Assembly: GCA_009773005.1 (NCBI GenBank)
Contig: WOUT01000001.1
Coordinates: 125,389 to 189,388 of the forward strand
DNA from: Chloroflexota bacterium
Lineage (GTDB): Bacteria > Chloroflexota > Anaerolineae > Anaerolineales > Anaerolineaceae
Length of the DNA stretch: 64,000 bases
Reading direction: 5' to 3'
Below the pieces are notes generated by a model. The model made no database searches and was not told the origin of the DNA. It saw only the letters and a program-made list of their open reading frames with translations. Below are positions 1 through 9,288 of this stretch, piece by piece (the first letter of the stretch is position 1; every line of letters begins with the position of its first letter). The translations under genes were made by a program, and so were the position numbers.

Positions 1-662
1 AATTGCGCTGATACGACATTTGTTTTTGTGCGCTTACGAATGAATTCCTTGAGTTTTTCAGCAGTTACTGCATTTACCGGCGATTCTTCAGTGAAGACGT
101 AAGCTTTATCATTTGTGAAAACAATGATGGGTTCCGGAGTGTAAGCACCGAGGTCAACACCTTTTTTTTCAAAATATTTTAATATATCAATTAATGCATA
201 TTTTGAATCCAAATTAGGTCTTCCCATGCTGTCGCCACCAAATGTTTTAAGAAAGAAATTGCCACCAGATTGTTTCCAACGATCCTTAATAGCGTCATAA
301 GTTATCATGCCGGGCTGGTTATAAGGGAGCAGGCAAAATATCCCTGCAGGACCAACGAGAAGATGAGAAACGCTGGTTTGATAATGGTAGAGCGTAAATT
401 TCTCATCAAGACCTTTTAACGCTAGCGATAACTTTTCATCGGGGCGAGGGGATTTTCCCCAACGGTTCGTAAAATAATTACCAACCTGGAAGAGCAAGAA
501 CCCCACAATTAATGCTGTAAATGTTAAGGGAAGGTAAGTCCCATCCTTATCCTTGAAGGAAAAAAACATACCCACGCCAAGAATGGCGATGCTTAACAAT
601 GAAGTGATATTGCCAGCGCGGTTGTTGCGTTTAATCAATTTTTCATTTGAGTAAATTTTCAT
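1..662 (-). CDS. NERD-like membrane protein, 3' end outside the window
   Basis: This open frame is missing from the ORF track because its stop lies beyond base 1. Reading the minus strand from the ATG at 662 gives about 220 residues without a stop. The N-terminus is basic, followed by two predicted membrane segments (about residues 19-38 and 45-65). A soluble part follows with the pattern HLLVGPAGIFCLLPY and a later KDRW, which resembles the start of a nuclease-related (NERD) domain. The start lies 3 bases downstream of the plsX stop on the same strand, so it is probably co-transcribed with plsX. The NERD assignment is by pattern only and the function is unknown. An alternative is a generic conserved membrane protein. 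Confidence 0.6.
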   Translation of the reverse strand, partial: MKIYSNEKLIKRNNRAGNITSLLSIAILGVGMFFSFKDKDGTYLPLTFTALIVGFLLFQVGNYFTNRWGKSPRPDEKLSLALKGLDEKFTLYHYQTSVSHLLVGPAGIFCLLPYNQPGMITYDAIKDRWKQSGGNFFLKTFGGDSMGRPNLDSKYALIDILKYFEKKGVDLGAYTPEPIIVFTNDKAYVFTEESPVNAVTAEKLKEFIRKRTKTNVVSAQ

Positions 663-665
663 TTA

Positions 666-1688
666 TCAAGACCTGCTCTCTATGGAATTATTTGATTGGG
701 TTAGTTTTTCGTGAATCTCAGCCTGCATCGTTTCGAGTAAATGGTTGTCAATTGTATTTCGTGCGAGTTTTACTGCAGATACGAGCGCTTTCGCATCTGA
801 TCTGCCGTGCCCGATGAAAACAAGACCATTTACACCGAGAAGTATACCCGCGCCAGTTTCAGAAGGGTCTAACATTTTCTTCAAGGTGGAAAATGCCGGT
901 TTTGCCAAGAGATACCCTATCTTACTTAAGAATCTCGAAGACATGCCATCTTTTAATGTGTCGATGATGAGTTTGGCAACCGCTTCGCTCGATTTGATAA
1001 AGATATTTCCTGAGAAGCCATCTGCAACGACCACATCAACCTGGCCAAAAAATATTTCCTTGGGTTCTATATTGCCATAAAAATTTAGACCGCTGTTTTG
1101 AAGTAATATGTAAGCGTCCTTTACTAATTGGTTGCCTTTTCCAGCTTCTTCTCCGTTGGCGAGTAGTCCAACTTTAGGCGTTGGTGTATTAAATAACCTG
1201 CTCGCATAAGCACTTCCCATCACTGCAAATTCCAACAAAAATTCAGGCCGGCAGTCGGCATTAGCCCCGGTATCCATAAAAACGCACTTTCGGTTCTTGA
1301 CCGGAATGATGGCAGTTAAAGCAGGCCGAGAGATACCAGATAATCGCTTTAATATAGTAACGGCATTAAAATAAGCAGCGCCAGTATTCCCCGCGGTTAC
1401 GAAGGCTTCCGCCTCGCCATTTTTTATCAGGTTCAATCCAATCGCCATTGAATTATTCGGTTTTTTTCGCGCAGATTCCACCGGTTTGTCTGTCATTTCA
1501 ACTACGTCCGGAGCGTCTTTGATCTGAAAATTGACATGACCAAGATTAAGTTTGGATATATGCTCTTCAATGATCACTTTATTACCGACCAGGAGCACAT
1601 TTTCACCGAGTCTTAATAATTCAAAAGCAGCCAGGATTTCTGGTTCGGGGAAATCATCACTGCCCATCGCGTCAAGAATAATCGTCAT
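666..1688 (-). CDS. plsX: Phosphate acyltransferase PlsX
   Basis: PlsX makes acyl-phosphate from acyl-ACP, the first step of the PlsX/PlsY route to lysophosphatidic acid, as a peripheral membrane enzyme. The 340-residue product has the family length and conserved blocks: an N-terminal ILDAMGSDDFPEPE, then TAGNTGAAYFNA, ISRPALTAIIP, DTGANADCRPE with FAVMGSAYA, and a C-terminal GNIFIKSSEAV. The usual N-terminal MGGD is MGSD here, a conservative change. The ATG is preceded by GAGGT four bases upstream, matching the close spacing seen elsewhere in this genome. It is separated from tRNA-Leu, which faces away, and is followed by the NERD-like gene on the same strand. Confidence 0.93.
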   Translation of the reverse strand: MTIILDAMGSDDFPEPEILAAFELLRLGENVLLVGNKVIIEEHISKLNLGHVNFQIKDAPDVVEMTDKPVESARKKPNNSMAIGLNLIKNGEAEAFVTAGNTGAAYFNAVTILKRLSGISRPALTAIIPVKNRKCVFMDTGANADCRPEFLLEFAVMGSAYASRLFNTPTPKVGLLANGEEAGKGNQLVKDAYILLQNSGLNFYGNIEPKEIFFGQVDVVVADGFSGNIFIKSSEAVAKLIIDTLKDGMSSRFLSKIGYLLAKPAFSTLKKMLDPSETGAGILLGVNGLVFIGHGRSDAKALVSAVKLARNTIDNHLLETMQAEIHEKLTQSNNSIESRS

Positions 1689-1729
1689 TTGGACCTCATT
1701 TCGTTTTTCTTAGTAATATTTTAATCTGC

Positions 1730-1757
1730 TTGACACTACATGATTGCCAGTTATAAT
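1730..1757 (+). promoter_or_regulatory. Sigma70-type promoter of tRNA-Leu
   Basis: A consensus -35 TTGACA (1730-1735) and -10 TATAAT (1752-1757) are separated by 16 bp. Transcription would begin near 1764, about 6 bases before the tRNA. Both boxes match perfectly, so this is the strongest promoter visible in the window. Confidence 0.85.
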
Positions 1758-1769
1758 AACGAAGCAATT

Positions 1770-1851
1770 GCGCTGGTGCTGGAATTGGCAGACAGGCATG
1801 GTTGAGGGCCATGTGCCGCAAGGCGTGAGGGTTCAAGTCCCTCTCAGCGCA
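1770..1851 (+). tRNA. tRNA-Leu, anticodon GAG
   Basis: The 82-nt sequence folds as a class II tRNA. The acceptor GCGCTGG pairs with TCAGCGC (one G-T pair) and the discriminator is A. The D-arm is typical of tRNA-Leu (GGAATTGGCAGAC). The anticodon stem CATGG/CCATG holds loop TTGAGGG, giving anticodon GAG for CUC/CUU. A long variable arm (TGCCGCAAGGCG) and T-arm GAGGG-TTCAAGT-CCCTC follow. The 3' CCA is not encoded. It stands alone, with its own promoter and terminator. Confidence 0.95.
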
Positions 1852-1858
1852 CTGCATT

Positions 1859-1881
1859 AGCCGCTTAAGCGGCTTTTTTAT
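1859..1881 (+). terminator. Rho-independent terminator of tRNA-Leu
   Basis: A self-complementary stem AGCCGC/GCGGCT (AGCCGCTTAAGCGGCT) is followed directly by a run of T, 8 bases after the tRNA. It may also serve the convergent polyprenyl synthase gene in the other direction. Confidence 0.85.
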
Positions 1882-1897
1882 TTTAACGTTCAGATGA

Positions 1898-2884
1898 CTA
1901 TTTATTCCGCATCACACTAAATTTTGTGAGTTGAATAAGCTCTTCTCTCTCTGAGGAGGTGGGTAATTCATTTAAATAATTCAATGCGCGTTGAGCAAAT
2001 TGTTCAGCTTCGATTAAAGAATTTTCAATTGCCTGACTTGTTGAAATTTCTTTAACCAACTGTTGAACGGATTGTTCATCTTGAAAGCAGTTCCCATTTA
2101 AGAGATCTATCACGTTTTTATCATCGGAGTGTGTTTGCATAAAGTAAAGCATTGGTAGAGTGATTAATCCCTGACGCAAGTCACCTCCGACAGGTTTTCC
2201 TACAACGGTTTGATCCCCAGAATAATCCAGAACATCATCAACAATTTGAAATGCCATTCCAAGTTCGTAGCCGAATTTTCGCATAATCTCAACTTGCTGA
2301 TCAGAAACCTGACTAATGATCGCCGCGGTATGCGTTGATGTTTCAAACAAGGAAGCAGTTTTTGCATAAATTCTTCGGTAATAATCTTCCTTACTAGTGT
2401 TGCATCGGCTTGTAAATAACTGATTGACTTCGCCATTTACAATAGTCATCAGCGTTTTAGAAAACAATGACATTACTTCAATGGAATTAGTTTTTGCCGC
2501 CAGATTAGCAGCACAAGCGAAAATAAAGTCACCAGTCAAAACTGTTGCCGCTGGTGACCATTTTGAATTTAATGTTGGAGCTCCTCTTCTTAATAAGGAG
2601 CCATCTATTAAGTCATCATGCACCAAGGTGGCGGTGTGAAGTAATTCGATTGAGGTTGCCAAGGTGATCAATGTTTCTTTTTTTGCGTTAAAAATACTTC
2701 CTAAAAGAAGAATGATTCTGGGGCGAATACGTTTTCCACCGGACGATAATAATACAGAGAGCGCAGACTTGAGATCGGAGTGATATTCATCTGCCTGAGA
2801 AAGCATTAACTTTTCGACAGCATCAATGCCTTGTTGGATTTCCGGTAAAGTGGGTATAGTAGAAGTCAATTTTATACATCCCAA
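1898..2884 (-). CDS. Polyprenyl (trans-isoprenyl) diphosphate synthase
   Basis: This enzyme condenses IPP units onto an allylic diphosphate to give all-trans polyprenyl diphosphate, probably the side chain of menaquinone or a similar quinone. The first aspartate-rich motif DDLID is at about residues 90-94 and the second, FQIVDDVLD, at about 213-220. The GGKRIRP block lies near residue 50. The 328-residue length fits the family. The annotated start is TTG (2884) and overlaps the tatD stop by 13 bases, which suggests translational coupling. No good ribosome-binding site is seen, so the exact start is unsure. Chain length cannot be told from sequence by eye. Confidence 0.9.
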   Translation of the reverse strand: MGCIKLTSTIPTLPEIQQGIDAVEKLMLSQADEYHSDLKSALSVLLSSGGKRIRPRIILLLGSIFNAKKETLITLATSIELLHTATLVHDDLIDGSLLRRGAPTLNSKWSPAATVLTGDFIFACAANLAAKTNSIEVMSLFSKTLMTIVNGEVNQLFTSRCNTSKEDYYRRIYAKTASLFETSTHTAAIISQVSDQQVEIMRKFGYELGMAFQIVDDVLDYSGDQTVVGKPVGGDLRQGLITLPMLYFMQTHSDDKNVIDLLNGNCFQDEQSVQQLVKEISTSQAIENSLIEAEQFAQRALNYLNELPTSSEREELIQLTKFSVMRNK

Positions 2885-3672
2885 TAAAAAAGTGATTTGG
2901 CGTTTTGAGTTGTCAGCTTTGCAACATAATCCAGGGGGGAATCAACCAATTCGGAAATTTTTTGTGCGATAAAGGGGATTCTTGAAGGTTCATTCCGCAA
3001 CCCTCTAAATGGGTGGGGAGATAGAAATGGCGCATCGGTTTCAAGGACTATATTTGATATGCCGAGATTTCTGACGATTAGTTGTTTATCCACGGCATTT
3101 TTATATGTAATGGGACCGCCAACCCCTATAGCAAAATTTAACTCATGAACGATTGAGGCTTGTTCAACCGTACCTTCAAATGCATGAAAAACACCCAAGA
3201 ATAGATTTGTTTGGACAGGTTTTTTAGTAAGGGTATTTACCCATCGCGTAATAATCTTTAGTAGATCATCCAGCGATTTTCTACTGTGTAGAATTACGGG
3301 TTTGTTTTTATTTGATGCGATATTCAACATAGATTCCAATACTTCAACCTGTTTTAATTTGCTCTCAGGGTTATGATGATAATCCAATCCGATCTCGCCA
3401 ACTGCCACAACTTTTTGATCGGATATCAACTTTTCCAATGTCAATAATTGGCTCTTCGCATAGTGTTGTGCTTCGTTCGGGTGGATCCCTACTGCCGCAT
3501 AGACACAATCAAAACGATTTGCTATTTCAACCGCCTCTTGGCTGGTCGTAATATCCAAACCCGGAACCAATATTTTAGTAACACCTGCTTCCAATGCACG
3601 CTCAACCACTTGTTGAATATCATTTTGAAAAGATTTAAAATTTAAGTGGCAATGCGTATCAACAAAAGCCAC
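2872..3672 (-). CDS. tatD: TatD-family metal-dependent DNase
   Basis: TatD proteins are TIM-barrel metal-dependent hydrolases with 3'-5' exonuclease activity on DNA. The 266-residue product has the metal-binding HxH in VDTHCHL (residues 7 and 9), the catalytic glutamate in VGEIGLDYH, histidines in ILHSRKS and VFHAFEG, and the C-terminal aspartate in LETDAPFLSP. The start is GTG, 2 bases after the stop of the upstream phosphohexomutase gene, and its 3' end overlaps the polyprenyl synthase start. The three genes therefore form a tight operon. All catalytic residues appear present. Confidence 0.93.
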   Translation of the reverse strand: MAFVDTHCHLNFKSFQNDIQQVVERALEAGVTKILVPGLDITTSQEAVEIANRFDCVYAAVGIHPNEAQHYAKSQLLTLEKLISDQKVVAVGEIGLDYHHNPESKLKQVEVLESMLNIASNKNKPVILHSRKSLDDLLKIITRWVNTLTKKPVQTNLFLGVFHAFEGTVEQASIVHELNFAIGVGGPITYKNAVDKQLIVRNLGISNIVLETDAPFLSPHPFRGLRNEPSRIPFIAQKISELVDSPLDYVAKLTTQNAKSLFYWDV

Positions 3673-3674
3673 AA

Positions 3675-5096
3675 TTATCCCAGCCCGGCGATTCGTAAAC
3701 CGTCTTTGAGAATGGACTGCACTTTATCTATATGAGTAGTTTCACAATAAACACGCATAATCGGTTCTGTTCCAGAGAAACGGATCAACAACCAACCGCC
3801 ATCTTCTAAAATGAATTTGTAGCCGTCCAATGAATTCAAACCGATTACTTTCAAACCGCCGATAGTCACAGGTTTTGCATCCAGAATCGCTTTTTCACGG
3901 GAGTTTCTATCGCCGGTAAACGACGTATCGATACGATCGTAATAATGCGAACCGATCTTCGAAAAAAGAAGAGCCAACAACTCGGAAGGTTTTTTCCCCA
4001 ATTTAACCATGAAATCAAGCATATAAAGTCCTGCAAGTATTCCATCACGTTCAGGAACATTCCCCCTGAAGGCGTAACCGCCGGACTCTTCACCACCGAT
4101 CATAGCGTTGGTTTCGAGCATTTTAGGTGCAACATATTTGAAGCCAACACCTGTTTCATAGACAGGAACATTGTAGAGCTTACCGAGTTTTTCAAGCATA
4201 CTTGTAGTGGAAAGCGTTTTGACAATGGGACCTCGATCTCCACGAACCTCCAATAAATAATAGGCAAGAAGTGCGTAGACCTGTAGTTGGTTGATGAATA
4301 CACCATTTTCATCACCAACCCCAAGTCGATCGGCATCACCATCAGTAATTAAGAGAACATCAGCCTTGTTGTTGATAGTTGCTTCAAGACCTACATCTAT
4401 ATTGGGGGGGATTGGTTCAGGTCGTTTCATTTCGGGAAAGATTGGATTTCGGCTGTTATGAATTTCAATAATCTCAGTTTTACCACCGCCCAGAAGACGG
4501 GTGAACCAACCAGCGCCGTTTCCCCACATTGCATCGACAACAATTTTCAACCCGGCTTTTTTAATCGGTTCAAGGTCAATGAGGTCGGCAAGATGAGTAA
4601 TATAATTGGTTGACGCATCGAATATTATGACATTACCTAGTTTAATACAGTCGTCAAAAGAAACTCGTTTTACCGATTCAACTGATTCAGGAATTAAGTT
4701 TTCTATCAATTTTAAATCATCAGGTGGTATAGCTCCTCCGTTCGCATCGCGTACCTTATACCCGTTATCAGTAGCGGGATTATGAGAGGCGGTTATATTA
4801 ACCGCACCCGATGCTTTTTTATCAACAACGGCATAGGCGATGACTGGCGTGGGGGTAGCCCCTTCAGTCAAATAGGTGTTGATTCCATTACCAACAAAAA
4901 CCTCGCATACAGAACGTGCGAAGTACTCAGACAAGAACCGTTTGTCGTATCCAACGACGATCCATTTCCCCTTATTGCCTTTTTGAAGAAGATAATTTGC
5001 AAAACCCTGAGTACATCTGCGAACACTCTCAAAGGTATAGTCTTCTGCGATTGACCCTCTCCAACCATCAGTTCCAAAAATGATCTTTGATTGCAT
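3675..5096 (-). CDS. Phosphoglucomutase/phosphomannomutase family protein
   Basis: This alpha-D-phosphohexomutase interconverts hexose 1- and 6-phosphates. The 473-residue product has the four family signatures: the phosphoserine loop [13 protein letters not shown] (Ser about 104), the metal loop DGDADRLG, the sugar-binding GEESGGY, and the phosphate-binding RFSGTEP near the C-terminus. The ATG is preceded by GGAG five bases upstream. It is first in the operon with tatD and the polyprenyl synthase. Sugar preference (glucose, mannose or glucosamine) cannot be decided from these motifs. Confidence 0.92.
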   Translation of the reverse strand: MQSKIIFGTDGWRGSIAEDYTFESVRRCTQGFANYLLQKGNKGKWIVVGYDKRFLSEYFARSVCEVFVGNGINTYLTEGATPTPVIAYAVVDKKASGAVNITASHNPATDNGYKVRDANGGAIPPDDLKLIENLIPESVESVKRVSFDDCIKLGNVIIFDASTNYITHLADLIDLEPIKKAGLKIVVDAMWGNGAGWFTRLLGGGKTEIIEIHNSRNPIFPEMKRPEPIPPNIDVGLEATINNKADVLLITDGDADRLGVGDENGVFINQLQVYALLAYYLLEVRGDRGPIVKTLSTTSMLEKLGKLYNVPVYETGVGFKYVAPKMLETNAMIGGEESGGYAFRGNVPERDGILAGLYMLDFMVKLGKKPSELLALLFSKIGSHYYDRIDTSFTGDRNSREKAILDAKPVTIGGLKVIGLNSLDGYKFILEDGGWLLIRFSGTEPIMRVYCETTHIDKVQSILKDGLRIAGLG

Positions 5097-5169
5097 AATA
5101 ACTCCAAAAATAATTTTGTATTTTTTATTATATCAGTGTTTGACAGCCAGAAAAACGATTGTCTAACCA

Positions 5170-5178
5170 TGCTATAAT
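5170..5178 (+). promoter_or_regulatory. Extended -10 promoter for the cysteine desulfurase operon
   Basis: TGCTATAAT is an extended -10 element (TGn plus TATAAT), about 20 bases before the GTG start. No -35 box is at the right distance. The nearby TTGACA at 5140 is 27 bp away, too far. The same 9-mer recurs upstream of the histidine kinase gene. Confidence 0.65.
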
Positions 5179-5198
5179 CAGGCGCAAAGCGAGGTAAA

Positions 5199-6365
5199 GT
5201 GGATAGGATATATCTGGATTATGCTGCATCAACGCCAATTGATAAACGTGTGATCGATGAGATGCTGCCATTTTTTAGTACGGTTTTTGGGAATCCATCT
5301 TCAATGCATTATTTTGGTCAAAAAGCCGAAGGAGCAGTTGAGCTGGCCAGACAAAGAATTCAAAATGCACTTAACGCTCAAGATTACGATGTGATCTTCA
5401 CCAGCGGCGGTACCGAAAGTGACAATCTAGCGCTGCGAGGAATGGCATTAAAAGAGAGAAACGAACGTGGATCTAATCGAATTTTGATCAGCGGCGTTGA
5501 GCATCACGCGGTCTTGGCTACAGCAGAGCAATTAAAAAAGTATTATGGATTTGAACTTGAGTTATTGCGTGTAGACGTTAATGGCAAATTAGATATTTCA
5601 CAATTTATTAATACGATCGATAATAATGTCGCGGTTGTTTCTGTTATTTATGCAAATAATGAAATTGGAACTATTAATCCGATTAACGAAATTGCCATGA
5701 TTTGCAGAGATAAGGAGATTCCGTTTCATACAGATGCTGTTCAGGCTGTTGCTCACCTTGAGATAAATATGAGTTCAAATGAAATTGATCTCCTCTCTTT
5801 TGGAGCACATAAATTCTATGGTCCAAAAGGAGTTGGAGCATTATTAAAAAAGAAAGATATTGAACTCCTTCCTCAAATAACAGGAGGGATGCAGGAAAGG
5901 GGGAGCCGTGCTGGAACCCATAATGTTCCATACATCATGGGAATGGTTAAGGCGCTTGAACTGGTAATTGACGAACGTGAGTTTGATTCTACGAGGCTAA
6001 AAATACTTAGAGATAAATTAATTGAAGAAGTCCTGAAGAAAATACAAGGCTCAAAGTTAACCGGGGACCCGGTGGATAGACTTCCAAATCATGCCAGTTT
6101 TGTAATTGACGGGGTTAATGGAAATGATTTACTTATCGCATTGGACATTGCCGGATTTGCGGTTTCTTCAGGATCAGCATGTAAAGTGGGGAATCCAACC
6201 CCTTCAGACGTTTTGTTAGCCATCGGACTGGAACCTGCGCTAGCAATGGGTTCAATAAGGGTGACTCTTGGTAAAACCACCACAATTAATGAGGTAAATA
6301 ATTTTCTATCTGCTTTAGCACAAGTTGTCGATAGTATTCGTAAAAGTAAATCGGGTGTACTTTGA
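5199..6365 (+). CDS. Cysteine desulfurase (IscS/NifS family)
   Basis: This PLP enzyme takes sulfur from L-cysteine and passes it as a persulfide to acceptors. The 388-residue product starts MDRIYLDYAAST, typical of the family. The PLP lysine lies in SFGAHKFYGPKG (about residue 204) and the catalytic cysteine in SSGSAC (about residue 327). The GTG start follows GAGGT by three bases. The gene overlaps mnmA by 4 bases, so the desulfurase very likely supplies sulfur for tRNA 2-thiouridine. It may also serve Fe-S assembly, since no isc or suf scaffold gene is adjacent. Confidence 0.94.
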   Translation: MDRIYLDYAASTPIDKRVIDEMLPFFSTVFGNPSSMHYFGQKAEGAVELARQRIQNALNAQDYDVIFTSGGTESDNLALRGMALKERNERGSNRILISGVEHHAVLATAEQLKKYYGFELELLRVDVNGKLDISQFINTIDNNVAVVSVIYANNEIGTINPINEIAMICRDKEIPFHTDAVQAVAHLEINMSSNEIDLLSFGAHKFYGPKGVGALLKKKDIELLPQITGGMQERGSRAGTHNVPYIMGMVKALELVIDEREFDSTRLKILRDKLIEEVLKKIQGSKLTGDPVDRLPNHASFVIDGVNGNDLLIALDIAGFAVSSGSACKVGNPTPSDVLLAIGLEPALAMGSIRVTLGKTTTINEVNNFLSALAQVVDSIRKSKSGVL

Positions 6366-7447
6366 ACCACAAAGCAAAAGTTGTTGTAGCAATGAGCGGG
6401 GGTGTGGATAGTTCAGTCGCAGCAGCACTTCTGGTCGAACAGGAATACGATGTTGTTGGCATGATGCTAAAGCTATGGACTGGTGAATGCGAGTTGGAAG
6501 CCAATGCCTGCTGCACACCTGAATCAATCGGCGAAGCCAGAAGCGTTGCAGTTGCTCTTAATATTCCATTTTATGTGATTGATGCTAAAGATATTTTCAA
6601 GCAGCATGTAGTTGACCAATTCATATCAAGTTATCAACGAGGATTAACACCAAATCCATGTTTCATTTGCAATCAGACAGTAAAATGGGAGTACCTTCTT
6701 TCAAAAGCCAATCAAATTGGAGCGGATTACCTGGCGACAGGACATTACGCCCAGATAATCGAGGATGAGGTCCATGTTTATCATCTATTGAAAGGAATAG
6801 ATGAACAAAAAGACCAATCTTATATTTTGGCGGGTTTAACTCAAAAAAAATTGTGCCGGACTCTCCTTCCGTTGGGAAAACTAAAAAAAAATGACGTTCG
6901 AGAAATTGCTGTACGGTACTGTTTTAATGTAGCGAGAAAACCAGATTCTCAAGACTTGTGTTTTACAGGAAAATCAGGATATCGGGCGTTTCTCGCCACC
7001 TATGGGTCGCAGGAAAAGAGCCCGGGTGTGATCCGGAATGTAGCAGGCGAAACTGTTGGAGAACATCAGGGGTTAGCGTCTTATACAATCGGACAACGCA
7101 AAGGACTTGGCTCAGGTTATAAAGTTCCACAATATGTAATATCGAAAAACATTGATCTAAATGAGCTAGTAATCGGGACGGAAGATCAATTGGGATCGAA
7201 AAGTTTTCAAGTCTCACAAATAAATTGGATTTCCGGGTTTGCGCCAACTCACCCGAAAGAGTATTGGGTTAAAATTAGATACAAAGCAAATCCGGTACTA
7301 TGCAGTGTAGAAGACATCAACGCAGATGCATTAAACATTGTCGTTGAGAATAAAATACGAGATGCAACGCCAGGTCAAATAGCCGTATTTTATGACGATA
7401 ACGAAGTTATCGGAAGCGGAGTGATCATTTCGACGGAGGGAGAGTAA
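6362..7447 (+). CDS. mnmA: tRNA-specific 2-thiouridylase MnmA
   Basis: MnmA adenylates and thiolates U34 of tRNA-Lys, -Glu and -Gln. The 361-residue product has the PP-loop MSGGVDSSVA near the N-terminus, the catalytic cysteine pair in NPCFICN (about residue 98) and SQDLCFTG (about 199), and the tRNA-binding C-terminal beta domain. The TTG start overlaps the preceding stop (TTGA), an arrangement that favours translational coupling with the sulfur donor gene. All key residues are present. Confidence 0.95.
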   Translation: MNHKAKVVVAMSGGVDSSVAAALLVEQEYDVVGMMLKLWTGECELEANACCTPESIGEARSVAVALNIPFYVIDAKDIFKQHVVDQFISSYQRGLTPNPCFICNQTVKWEYLLSKANQIGADYLATGHYAQIIEDEVHVYHLLKGIDEQKDQSYILAGLTQKKLCRTLLPLGKLKKNDVREIAVRYCFNVARKPDSQDLCFTGKSGYRAFLATYGSQEKSPGVIRNVAGETVGEHQGLASYTIGQRKGLGSGYKVPQYVISKNIDLNELVIGTEDQLGSKSFQVSQINWISGFAPTHPKEYWVKIRYKANPVLCSVEDINADALNIVVENKIRDATPGQIAVFYDDNEVIGSGVIISTEGE

Positions 7448-7451
7448 GAAA

Positions 7452-7730
7452 ATGACATTTGCATCAATAATACTCGGCACGTTAATCGCTTCAATTTTTG
7501 GCTGCGGATTCCATTTTTGGCGAGGTGGAGGGTTTAAATGGTTAATCCTTTTTAATATATTTTCATTTCTGGGTTTCTGGATCGGACATTTATTGGGAAG
7601 TTTAATTAACTGGCATTTTATTAAACTTGGACCGATCAATCTTGGAATGGCTATATTGGGCACAATTTTATTGTTATTCGGTGGATATTGGTTGAGTATG
7701 GCAAGTCTTGAACCCAGACGCAAAAAATAA
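7452..7730 (+). CDS. Small hydrophobic membrane protein
   Basis: The 92-residue product is almost entirely hydrophobic, with three likely membrane segments (about residues 3-20, 28-48 and 57-83) and a basic tail EPRRKK that would lie in the cytoplasm. It begins 4 bases after mnmA and is followed closely by trmI, so it is part of the same transcript. No family is recognised with confidence. The glycine-rich helices loosely resemble small GlsB/YeaQ-type proteins, but this is not enough for a call. Confidence 0.7.
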   Translation: MTFASIILGTLIASIFGCGFHFWRGGGFKWLILFNIFSFLGFWIGHLLGSLINWHFIKLGPINLGMAILGTILLLFGGYWLSMASLEPRRKK

Positions 7731-7756
7731 TTTCACACGTGACTATTGGAGGTATT

Positions 7757-8659
7757 TTGACTGAAAGTACAGAGATATTTTGTGCCAATCCTGGAGACCT
7801 TGTGCAGTTAGTAGGGTTGAGCCACAAATCATTTATTTTTAATTTGATTGAAGGCGGCGAGTTTCAATCCCATCGAGGGGTTATTAAACATGATGATTTA
7901 ATTGGTAAACCTTGGGGTATTCAAATTTTCAGTCACAACGGTAGTCCCTTTTTTCTTTTACAACCATCACTTCCTGATATTCTTAAAAGCACAAAACGCG
8001 CCACTCAGATCATGTATCCAAAGGAAATCGGGTACATTCTTTTGCATATGGGAATAGGGCCGGGGAAGCGGGTCATTGAAGCCGGCACTGGAAGCGGTTC
8101 ATTTACTACTGCTTTGGCTTACAGTATTGGTGAAAGCGGCAGGATTTATTCGTATGAAACAAAGGCTGAAACACAACGGATTGCTCAACGCAGTTTGGAG
8201 AAATTGAAGCTTACCGATTATATTGAATTTAAACTTAGAGATATTTCGGAAGGTTTTGATGAGCAAGGTGTGGACGCGGTTTTTCTCGATGTGTCAAATC
8301 CTTATGATTATTTACACCACGTCAAGAAGGCATTAAAACCCGGGGGATATTTTGGCAGCATATTACCAACAGCAAACCAGGTGATGTCTTTGCTGGTTGC
8401 GCTGAGACAAAACGATTTTGCCTTTATTGACGTTTGCGATATAAGTCTTCGTTACTACAAACCAGAGCCAAGCCGGTTTAGACCCACTGATCGGATGATT
8501 TCGCATACCGGGTACCTGATTTTTGCAAGGTCAGTCACCATAGACCACACATTGGCAGATCGAAAGCTTCTTAAGGAGATCGGGATGATAGGACTTGAAG
8601 ATGAACGATTGTTTGATAAAATCCAAGATTCCGAAGTCCAAACTAATCTGGATTCTTAG
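7757..8659 (+). CDS. trmI: tRNA (adenine-N1)-methyltransferase TrmI-like
   Basis: TrmI methylates N1 of A58 in the T-loop of tRNA using SAM. The protein has the N-terminal beta domain of this family, then a Rossmann-type SAM site VIEAGTGSGSFTTALA, an acidic motif VDAVFLDVSNPYDYL and KPGGYFGSILP. The ORF track starts at a GTG at 7739, but GGAGGT at 7748-7753 lies inside that reading. The TTG at 7757, three bases later, is the better start and gives 300 residues. It sits in the mnmA transcript, so two tRNA-modification genes are grouped. Confidence 0.87.
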   Translation: MTESTEIFCANPGDLVQLVGLSHKSFIFNLIEGGEFQSHRGVIKHDDLIGKPWGIQIFSHNGSPFFLLQPSLPDILKSTKRATQIMYPKEIGYILLHMGIGPGKRVIEAGTGSGSFTTALAYSIGESGRIYSYETKAETQRIAQRSLEKLKLTDYIEFKLRDISEGFDEQGVDAVFLDVSNPYDYLHHVKKALKPGGYFGSILPTANQVMSLLVALRQNDFAFIDVCDISLRYYKPEPSRFRPTDRMISHTGYLIFARSVTIDHTLADRKLLKEIGMIGLEDERLFDKIQDSEVQTNLDS

Positions 8660-8664
8660 TTTGA

Positions 8665-9234
8665 ATGGATAAAATTGAGCGACAACTTCGTGCCAGACTA
8701 CGACAAAATGATCTTTTCCACACTCTAGAAGATGATAATCTTTCACCGGCGGCTGTTCTTGTATTACTGGTTAAGAAGGATGAAAATTGGAATATTCTCT
8801 TTACGCGCCGAACAAACGGTGTTCGTACACATCAAGGCGAAGTGTCATTTCCGGGTGGCGCCTATGAGGAGGGTGACGAATCCTTAATCAATACTGCGCT
8901 TAGAGAAACGAAAGAGGAAATTGGTATAAACCTGGAAAATATTACTATTTTGGGCGCCTTGGATGCATGCAAGACAGTAACTAATTTTGTCGTGTATCCG
9001 TTTGTTGGAATTTTAGAGTGGCCTGCCGCATTTAATTTGAATAAAAATGAAGTTGAACGTGCATTCCTGATACCGATTGAATGGTTATTTGACACCAAAA
9101 ATTACCATGAAAAAGACCACATTATAAACGGGGTAAATATTCGCAGAGTCATTCACTATCATGATTATGACGGTGAACATTTATGGGGATTTACTGCAAG
9201 GGTAACTCAACAAATATTGTCATTGATGCGATAA
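8665..9234 (+). CDS. Nudix hydrolase, CoA pyrophosphatase type
   Basis: The 189-residue product carries a complete Nudix box, GGAYEEGDESLINTALRETKEE followed by IG (about residues 64-87). It is preceded by RRTNGVRTHQGEVSFPGG, the extra signature of the CoA-diphosphatase branch (NudL/YeaB-like). Such enzymes cleave CoA to 4'-phosphopantetheine and 3',5'-ADP. The gene starts 5 bases after trmI and ends the operon before a bidirectional terminator. Substrate specificity is inferred from the motif only. Confidence 0.87.
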   Translation: MDKIERQLRARLRQNDLFHTLEDDNLSPAAVLVLLVKKDENWNILFTRRTNGVRTHQGEVSFPGGAYEEGDESLINTALRETKEEIGINLENITILGALDACKTVTNFVVYPFVGILEWPAAFNLNKNEVERAFLIPIEWLFDTKNYHEKDHIINGVNIRRVIHYHDYDGEHLWGFTARVTQQILSLMR

Positions 9235-9270
9235 ACAAAAGCAACAGGTTGTGCCCGTTGCTTTTGTTTA
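9232..9270. terminator. Bidirectional terminator between Nudix gene and L25 gene
   Basis: A long perfect inverted repeat, TAAACAAAAGCAAC and GTTGCTTTTGTTTA, surrounds an 11-base loop. It has A-rich and T-rich flanks on both sides, so it can end transcription from either of the two convergent genes. Confidence 0.85.
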
Positions 9271-9288
9271 TTTTCAAAGAGTAGTTGT

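Noticed and set aside
745-1080. Plus-strand 111-residue ORF
   Set aside because: It is antisense to the conserved part of plsX and has no recognisable domain.
5140-5145. Perfect TTGACA upstream of the cysteine desulfurase gene as a -35 box
   Set aside because: It lies 27 bp from the TATAAT at 5173, far outside the usual spacing. The extended -10 alone is the better explanation.
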